From assembly GCA_963978545.1 (NCBI GenBank), contig OZ021721.1:104668366-104732365 (forward strand): 64,000 bases of DNA, given 5' to 3'. This DNA is from Linyphia triangularis. Lineage: Eukaryota > Arthropoda > Arachnida > Araneae > Linyphiidae. Below are positions 59,301-64,000 of the stretch, in pieces (position 1 is the stretch's first letter; every line of letters starts with the position of its first letter). Below the pieces are notes generated by a model. The model saw only the letters and a program-made list of their open reading frames with translations. It made no database searches and was not told the origin of the DNA. A program made the translations under genes and the position numbers.

Positions 59301-62180
59301 TCTGTCAATGAAAATAAAGTATATTGTGTACAGTATATGTTTTTTATATCTCATATCTTTCTGAAGGACATTGATCTTGAGTTTAATCAATATTTGACAC
59401 CACATGTATGAAAGGCTTACAACCAAAGTGGTGTTAATCATATTTTCAACAATTCAGAAATACAATATAGAGAGTCTAAACTGGTGGAAGAAAAAGTTAG
59501 CAAAGTCGCAATCTTAATAGTTACCACCAGGTGCAGTACAATAATGGGCATGTAATCAAAACAAGAGGTTTGGTAAAATTAAAATATTTCTTTTCTCTAA
59601 ATAAAAGTTAATCGACTTACACCACCCTGACTTTAACCACATCCCCTCAGACTAATTGACATGTAACCAAAACAGGTGGTTTCTTAAGAGTAAAACATTC
59701 ATAAACAGGTGTTTTTTTAAGAGTAAAACATTTCATTTCTCAAAATAAAGATTAATCGACTTACATCACTCGGACTTTAACACCACACCCTCTCATCTAT
59801 TATTGGACATGTAACCAAAACAAGTGGTTTGTTAAGAGTAAAACAATTCCTTTCTCAAAATAAAGTTTAATCGACTTACAGCACTCGGACTTAACACCAC
59901 ATCCTCTCATTTATTAATGGACATGTAACCAAAACAAGTAAAACATTTCCTTTCTCAAAACAAAGATTAATCGACTTACATCAGTCGGACTTTAACACCA
60001 CATCCTCTCATCTATTAATGGACACGTAACCAAAACAGGAGGTTTGTTAAGGGTAAAACATTCACAAACAGGTTAAAACAAACCAAAACAGGTGGTCTTA
60101 AGAGTAAAACATTTCGTTTCTCAAAATAGAAATTAATCGATTTACACTACTCTGACTTTAACCACATCCCTTTACATTAGAATATTTAGTTCTGCTCTAC
60201 AATAAGGACATTCTATGTACATTTGAACTGAAATGAAATGGTTATTCAAAGTACAGATACTTGCTAATAAACTCAACAGAAAAAACATTACAACAGGTTT
60301 CTTTAAGCGAGATGATTGATTATGAAAATTAAATATTTGAAGCTAAAAAGTATTAAATGATTTTTTTTTAATTTAAGAAAGAAAACATAAGACAACTTTA
60401 TACACGTTACCTTGTTGAACTATTGAACCAAAACCGTACCAAGCACAATTTGTGATTTGGAAAAGGCCTTTGCCGTTCATTAAGTCATAATACTGATAAT
60501 AATAGCTCCATCTATGTACTAAATACAAAATGGGTCCAATAAGAAGCACAGTCACAAACACGCCAATCCAAGTCTAGGAAAGAAATTCAAGAAGTACAGT
60601 TGAACAAGATTAACTGTTATATTTTTTATAAAAATCAAATAAATATTTAAGTGTATATGACTTATAGTAATAAGTAAGATAAGTAAAGGTACCAGTTTCT
60701 ATTTCAATTACATTTATTTAATTTTGAACTAGATTCACAATTTTTTCTCGTTTAACAAATGTTAGAAAACTAACCTACATTCATGTTAAGAGCCTACACA
60801 TACTGATATTGGAAACCAACTAGAGCTGTAAGTGTCACATAAAATGGACTGTTTTAGTAGAATTTTGTTTGGTAAATTTTAAAAAAATACACTTATTATA
60901 AAATAATCAAGCATTCAAAATTATTTTAAAATTCAATTATTCAAGATTCTTGTAGGTTTCTTACTATTTATTATACACTTTAAAAATATAATTTTTTTAA
61001 TTAGTTGAATCAAAGTGAAGTTTTGTCAGGTGAAAAAAACTTTCACTAACAAGTACATGTTACATACAAATCAAATTTAAAATTTACGGTAGTGATCTTT
61101 TAAAATTTCGTACTTCTATAAAAATGGATGAAGGCTGATCAGTAAAAACATAATAATATTTTAAAGTAAATTTATTGAATATTTTAGAGTAAAGAATCAC
61201 AAGTGTCTATTTTCAGCAAATTTTGCAATTATCTATGTATACTGATGCTTTAAAGTGAGAATTGATGAAACTAACCGACATTCTGTATATAATAATCGAC
61301 ATAAACTTAACTTACATCATTTGTAAAAGGCGCGAGAAACAGATATTTATGTTCTTGTTCTGGCCGTCTCATCAACAACGCAAAAGCTAATTCGTCTAAA
61401 GAAGTTGTGAAGTTGACATATTCTAAGCGATTAGATGTTAGATAAAAGCACTGCGCTGCGAACTCCACTTCCTATATAAATAAAAAATATAAAAATACAT
61501 TGTAAAAGATGTGTGATTTTGAGACATTATGATTATACATTTAATAAAATTATCAGTTAAGTCATTTAGTCAAACTTTTAGTCAGTTTAGACAAATTATG
61601 ATTATTTTCGTATACTGTTTCAGTCATTAGAATTGTGTTAAAATTTTTATCTTGGACGATCTCCATTTTTTCACTATAACGTCTAATTACACTGATACAA
61701 ATTCGGATCCACCTTGAACCTCAAATTGGTCCCCGTTTAGCTGCAACCAACATTTGGTGCTTAGTTTCACGATTTACTGGTGTTACCTCGGACAGTAAGC
61801 ACCATTAAATAGTGAAACTACGCACCAAATGTTGATAGCAGCTAAATGGGAACCAATATTTGGTGCAAGGTGGAACACAATTTGTAAAAATGTACTCAAT
61901 TAAAGTTTTTGTAGTTACTCTCTAAAGTAAAGCTAAATAAAAATAGGATTAAAGTGTAAGCATTATCTGCCTATGATCTAATTTGCGCTGAAAGCATAAA
62001 CTACTTTTGATGAATGTTTGAATATCATACTTTATAATTGTATCCTTAAAAGTATGTGAAATGCTAAGTATAAATTATATTCCACTTACTCCTCTAACTA
62101 TTTGACCAATCATTCCTGTCCATTCTCCATTAGGTAGCAATGCTCCAGATTGATTGTCTTTCGGTATAACATACTCGTAC
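50149..62180 (-). CDS. IR93a-like ionotropic receptor, gene B (C-terminal two thirds)
   Basis: Seven minus-strand exons (62180-62090, 61471-61316, 60573-60411, 56960-56740, 53882-53620, 51838-51432, 50501-50149) join in frame through GT-AG introns of phases 0, 0, 1, 0, 2, 1 to give 550 residues and a TGA. Order: S1 ligand-binding lobe ([13 protein letters not shown]), M1 ([20 protein letters not shown]), pore loop ([14 protein letters not shown]), M3 with [15 protein letters not shown]2 lobe, ESGLFLKW helix, M4 ([20 protein letters not shown]) and a ~180-residue tail. TYSGNLVA in place of the iGluR SYTANLAAF marks an ionotropic receptor; the FPK extension and the pore motif fit IR93a, a conserved co-receptor for humidity and temperature sensing in arthropods. 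The upstream exons lie beyond the right edge. Paralogue identity beyond 'IR93a-like' needs a tree. Confidence 0.85.
50520..50729. repeat. 42-bp minisatellite, five copies
   Basis: Units start at 50520, 50562, 50604, 50646 and 50688 (gatgagaagtctgagaagct followed by tccttacaaattattattcatt). The exact 42-bp period (14 codons) keeps one plus-strand frame open, which is an artefact. It directly precedes the exon g acceptor of gene B. Confidence 0.94.
50976..51321 (+). pseudogene. Tc1/mariner transposase relic with internal deletion
   Basis: The plus-strand frame starts MSDLTDFH and has two in-frame stops. It continues [19 protein letters not shown] and [18 protein letters not shown], the helix-turn-helix region of a Tc1-type transposase, and stops at about 51212. 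About 50 bp later a second fragment reads [18 protein letters not shown] followed by LLY and a stop, the typical Tc1 C-terminus. The DDE catalytic core is therefore deleted. It lies antisense in the intron between gene B exons f and g. Confidence 0.85.
51432..51838 (-). CDS. Gene B exon f: end of S2, M4 and proximal tail
   Basis: 407 bp, phase 2 in and phase 1 out. The acceptor is tttatcttcacag before 51838 and the donor is GCAG|GTACTT at 51432/51431. It encodes [16 protein letters not shown], a DNECSTSS segment, M4 (residues ~43-64 of the exon, [20 protein letters not shown]) and then a basic tail with [15 protein letters not shown]. The ESGL--KW helix and the cysteine before M4 match the family. 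About 65 exon-f residues follow M4. Confidence 0.88.
52080..52370 (+). promoter_or_regulatory. LTR-like promoter/poly(A) module (possible solo LTR)
   Basis: GC-richer block with CACGTGATTGG (E-box plus inverted CCAAT) at 52140, TATAAATA at 52186-52193, and AATAAA at 52358-52363, all in plus orientation and about 170 bp apart. This layout (U3 elements, TATA, transcript start, poly(A) signal) fits a retrotransposon LTR, but I could not identify TG...CA ends or a target duplication. Alternatively it is a genuine promoter inside the intron between gene B exons e and f, antisense to it. Confidence 0.35.
52697..52974. repeat. Degenerate ~47-bp minisatellite, interrupted by a hAT MITE
   Basis: Repeated tatgttatactggatagtga and ttatggtattcagtgacc. 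Five to six diverged units precede the MITE at 52975, and further unit sequence (taatactgggtagtcactct, cgttatactgaata) follows it at 53502-53545. Confidence 0.8.
52975..53501. mobile_element. hAT-like MITE with perfect 8-bp target duplication
   Basis: 527 bp between two copies of GTATGTAA (52967-52974 and 53502-53509). Termini are TAGAGGTCTGCG and the inverse CCGACCTCTA. Subterminal regions are dense in atcgata/tatcgat motifs on both sides, probable transposase-binding arrays. TAGAGGTC-like ends with 8-bp duplications are typical of the hAT superfamily. No transposase frame. Confidence 0.9.
53620..53882 (-). CDS. Gene B exon e: S2 lobe
   Basis: 263 bp, phase 0 in and phase 2 out. The acceptor is atttctttag before 53882 (the AG two bases further in would break the frame) and the donor is AAGGA|GTAAGT at 53620/53619. 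It encodes [58 protein letters not shown] and [12 protein letters not shown]. The position of the iGluR ligand-binding acidic residue (FLLES) reads FIAPK here. That loss is common in IRs. Confidence 0.86.
54280..54935. mobile_element. Foldback element of ~655 bp
   Basis: The left arm aggcgactgcaatttttgga ... ggattcgtaatc-type blocks faces ggtccaaaaattgcagtcgc on the right. Shared inverted blocks include gattacgaatccactggtct, gccgaaac/gaccgaaactg and tcgacttttgatc-type sequence. The centre is about 54480-54745. It lies in the intron between gene B exons d and e. Confidence 0.8.
55625..55889 (+). mobile_element. MITE, CACTGA-CGTC family, copy 2
   Basis: 265 bp. Termini TCCACTGACGGTCATG and the inverse CATGACCGTCAGTGGA are perfect over 16 bp. 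The left flank is TTAA (55621-55624); the right flank is TTAT, one change from TTAA. The body matches the copy at 27990-28256. The next element starts six bases further on. Confidence 0.83.
55896..56679. mobile_element. 784-bp MITE, GGGGAC-TTAA family, copy 2
   Basis: Left terminus GGGGACTTGGTACCCC, right terminus GGTACCAAGTCCTC. The right flank is TTAA (56680-56683) and the left flank is ATAA. It contains a 41-bp direct repeat (atacttttatggagaattta..., 56040-56121) and an (AT)n tract. Same family ends as 35163-35887 and 57595-58171. Intron between gene B exons d and e. Confidence 0.78.
56264..56322. repeat. (AT)n microsatellite
   Basis: About 29 AT units inside the MITE at 55896-56679. Confidence 0.93.
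56740..56960 (-). CDS. Gene B exon d: M3 and start of S2 lobe
   Basis: 221 bp, phase 1 in and phase 0 out. The acceptor is ttgtgttttctag before 56960 and the donor is AAG|GTAATT at 56740/56739. It encodes [12 protein letters not shown]3 with [39 protein letters not shown] and [15 protein letters not shown]. The GNLVA-LTFPK motif is the main IR93a-type signature. The threonine used by iGluRs for glutamate binding at the start of S2 is not obvious in [10 protein letters not shown]. Confidence 0.9.
57595..58171. mobile_element. 577-bp MITE, GGGGAC-TTAA family, copy 3
   Basis: Flanked by TTAA on both sides (57591-57594, 58172-58175). Left terminus GGAGAGTTGGTACTCTC, right terminus GGGTACCAACTCCCC. 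The minus-strand frame at 57790-58110 has no recognisable domain. Intron between gene B exons c and d. Confidence 0.82.
58180..59515. other. Gene-less intronic stretch of gene B
   Basis: AT-rich. A short direct repeat (atgaactaataataataga) lies at 58527-58585. Nothing else supported. Confidence 0.4.
59520..60170. repeat. Degenerate tandem repeat, ~110-130 bp units, five to six copies
   Basis: Recurring blocks are ggacatgtaaccaaaacaag, gtttgttaagagtaaaacat, tttctcaaaataaagattaa and tcgacttacatcactcggac followed by tttaacaccacatcctctca. Indels of ~30-40 bp between units. It ends 240 bp from the gene B exon c donor. Confidence 0.85.
60411..60573 (-). CDS. Gene B exon c: M1 and pore loop
   Basis: 163 bp, phase 0 in and phase 1 out. 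The acceptor is atttctttcctag before 60573 and the donor is CAAG|GTAACG at 60411/60410. It encodes M1 ([20 protein letters not shown]), a polar [13 protein letters not shown] linker and the re-entrant pore segment [18 protein letters not shown]. The QQG continues into GVHLPLA in the next exon. Confidence 0.88.
61316..61471 (-). CDS. Gene B exon b: S1 lobe with ligand-binding arginine
   Basis: 156 bp, phase 0 on both sides. The acceptor is tttatatag before 61471 and the donor is GAT|GTAAGT at 61316/61315. It encodes [20 protein letters not shown], then [17 protein letters not shown] and [10 protein letters not shown]. The arginine in [11 protein letters not shown] aligns with the glutamate-binding arginine of iGluRs (LTIT--R--VIDF). 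The exon ends at the junction into M1. Confidence 0.87.
61688..61894. mobile_element. MITE of the CAGTGTA family, solo copy 1
   Basis: About 207 bp with ~90-bp inverted arms: gctgcaaccaacatttggtg faces caccaaatgttgatagcagc. Outer ends TACACTGATACAAATT and the degenerate AATTTGTAAAAATGTA. Same family as 21516-22258. Intron between gene B exons a and b. Confidence 0.8.
62090..62180 (-). CDS. Gene B exon a: S1 lobe
   Basis: 91 bp. The acceptor is ttttttttcag before 62180 and the donor is GGA|GTAAGT at 62090/62089. It encodes [20 protein letters not shown] followed by [10 protein letters not shown]. The 'NG-W-GM-G-(I/L)V' pattern is the conserved turn of the first ligand-binding lobe. The first base completes a codon, so the preceding intron is phase 2. 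No preceding exon was found up to 64000. Confidence 0.85.
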
Positions 62181-62612
62181 CTGAAAAAAAAAATACACTG
62201 GTAAAAACTCAAAGAATATTTAGTACAAAATGAAAACAACTTATGCTTTCGATATAATGTTTAATGAACAAATATCATGCAACCCATTTTGTTAATTAAC
62301 TTGTCCTAGTAAAATAAAAAAAAATTACAGTTTCAGAGTTAAGCTATTGAAGAAAATTCCAAAATTAAATATAAAACAGATTTACTAGATAAAAAATTCT
62401 TCTTCAATATTTAAGGATCATACTATTTACCAGATTTTTTTATCCACTTCGTTAACGAAACAAGTTTTGATGCTGAAGCAAATTTTTCTTTCTGTCTCTA
62501 TTCTACTACGTATGAAAAAGCTCGTATAAAGGTTATGTCCAATAGTTTTTCTGTCCATTTGTCTGTTTGAGGACTACTTCCCAGCTAAATTTTACTTATT
62601 CTACTGACCGTG

Positions 62613-62819
62613 TACACTGTTAAAAATTTTGCTCCACCTTGCACCAAAAATTGGTTCCCATTTAGCTGCTATCAACATTTGGTGCGTAGTTTCACTATTT
62701 AATATTACTTATGGTCCGAGGTAGCACCATTAAATCGTAATACTAAGCACCAAATGTTGGTTGCAGCTAAATGGGAAACAATTTTTGGTGCAAGGTGGAG
62801 TAAAATTTTAAACAGTGTA
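62613..62819. mobile_element. MITE of the CAGTGTA family, solo copy 2
   Basis: 207 bp, best-preserved copy: ends TACACTGTTAAAAATTTTGC and AAAATTTTAAACAGTGTA, arms ~90 bp. A TA dinucleotide target is possible. It lies upstream of gene B exon a, in the intron leading to the missing exon. Confidence 0.85.
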
Positions 62820-64000
62820 ATATACTTTATGAAAGATCTCTTTGAGATGAGTCTTCATACCAAATTTAACCGCAAGTGCATTGGAAGTTTGCTTTTTGGA
62901 TTAAAATTTTGATTAGTTAGAATATGAATGCATGGCGAAAAGTTTTACGTAATAAATACTTGGAGATAAGTCGAAAAATTTTGTTTCTAAAACAACCAAA
63001 TTATAAAATATTTGTTTTTTCAGAAATGTCATCAATCCTTATAATAAAAGAATTCTGTCCCTAAACATTAGCAAATGTTTGCCTAGTACGCGACCCCGTT
63101 TTGAAATAATGAATCCTCATGGACCTAAATTATTATCAATGTTTTATTCCTGGGTAAAATCATTAAGAAGTCCCGATCCATAACTTAATGAAAATGTTTG
63201 TAAAAATTGACTTTTAGTGACAGTCAGTGCTTCTTATCATGAAAGATTCACTTGAAATCGGATGTGTGAATATGATGACGAAGTGGTCACTATAGATAGC
63301 AATAGATAATTGGACACGAAACCGTTTCCTATGATATCTATTTTTCTCAATTAAGGCCATCTTTATGACTCAGTAACTTCAAATATCATACTTATAATGT
63401 ATCGATTTCTTAATTTCAGTGGGGATTTACTATTCCTAGAATAAATGTTTCGGAACATATTCAGAGAATTCATTAGTCTACCACAATTTAATTTCTATAT
63501 AAGTGATCCTTTTAAATATTTTAATGTTAACTAACAGATAAATAAAAATATGTCTTAAGTTTTTATTCTTATGTAATACATGTTGATATTATTGTAATAT
63601 TATAAATTTTTTACTCGAAATGAATAAAGAAACTGCTATCATATTCTGACAAAAGACTCTCAGAAACTCATTAGAATTAGAAAAGTTATTAAACTTTGAA
63701 GAAATTTATCTATGTATAAAGACTACATGGGAATGCTCTTGTTTATACCAATCTGCAGTTTCTTTTATCTTGATGAAATTTTGTACACATGACTTTTAAA
63801 ATTAGAGAAATGTCAATGCCTGCATGAGATTTCGAAAAATCCCCTCCATCCAATTTTTTACCTCTAAAGGGGTAATTTGAGAACTGCTGAACAAATGTGA
63901 ATGATTTTTTTCTATAGGTATCTTTACTAATCTTGATTATCGGAAACATAATTTCACTCTGGGATTAGTGGTTAAGATGACGAAATCGAGAATAGAGTGA
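62820..64000. other. Intron 5' of gene B exon a; no further exon found
   Basis: I looked on the minus strand for an exon ending in phase 2 ahead of YEYVIPK (the start of the S1 lobe) and found none. 63180-63300 (tgacttttagtgacagtcag, cttgaaatcggatg) echoes the SINE-like modules at 19430 and 20600. The minus-strand frame at 63743-63949 has no family signal and looks like dispersed repeat. Confidence 0.45.

Noticed and set aside
63743..63949. A minus-strand 68-codon frame considered as the missing exon upstream of gene B exon a.
   Set aside because: It lacks any S1-lobe motif and a phase-2 donor, and resembles dispersed non-coding repeat sequence.

Overview
The window looks like nuclear DNA of an arthropod, most likely a chelicerate and probably a spider. 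It is very AT-rich, genes are split into short exons with GT-AG introns of 1-4 kb, and the intergenic space is full of MITEs, foldbacks, minisatellites and decayed Tc1/mariner and non-LTR relics. No rRNA, tRNA, CRISPR or bacterial-type operon structure was seen. The taxon is inferred from composition, gene family and repeat content, not from a search.

Two incomplete genes of one family dominate, both on the minus strand. They look like ionotropic receptors (IRs) related to IR93a, that is, divergent ionotropic glutamate receptor channels used as chemo-, thermo- or hygrosensory subunits. Gene A (336-10427) contributes three exons of the amino-terminal domain; its ligand-binding and channel exons lie off the left edge. 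Gene B (50149-62180) contributes seven exons that join in frame into 550 residues: part of the ligand-binding domain, M1, pore loop, M3, second ligand-binding lobe, M4 and a long cytoplasmic tail, with a stop and a poly(A) signal. Its amino-terminal exons lie off the right edge. C-terminal exons lie upstream of N-terminal exons in the direction of transcription, so these cannot be one collinear gene. The simplest reading is two head-to-tail paralogues about 40 kb apart.

Layout: 1-10.4 kb gene A exons, with a 1.5 kb foldback, an array of repeated exon-tail/splice-donor units, a large palindrome and (TA)n tracts; 10.4-16 kb tandem arrays (150, 423 and about 235 bp units); 16-50 kb intergenic or 5' intronic DNA made of MITEs, repeats and retrotransposon relics without a recognised conserved gene; 50-62.2 kb gene B with MITE-filled introns; 62.2-64 kb the intron leading to gene B's missing upstream exons.

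The most unusual features are (i) about eleven decayed tandem copies of the 3' end of a gene A coding exon, each with its splice donor, laid out in the following intron; (ii) several MITE families sharing TTAA target duplications, including a GC-rich modular hairpin; (iii) a hAT-like MITE with a perfect 8-bp target duplication inside a minisatellite; and (iv) tandem arrays that directly abut splice sites in both receptor genes.
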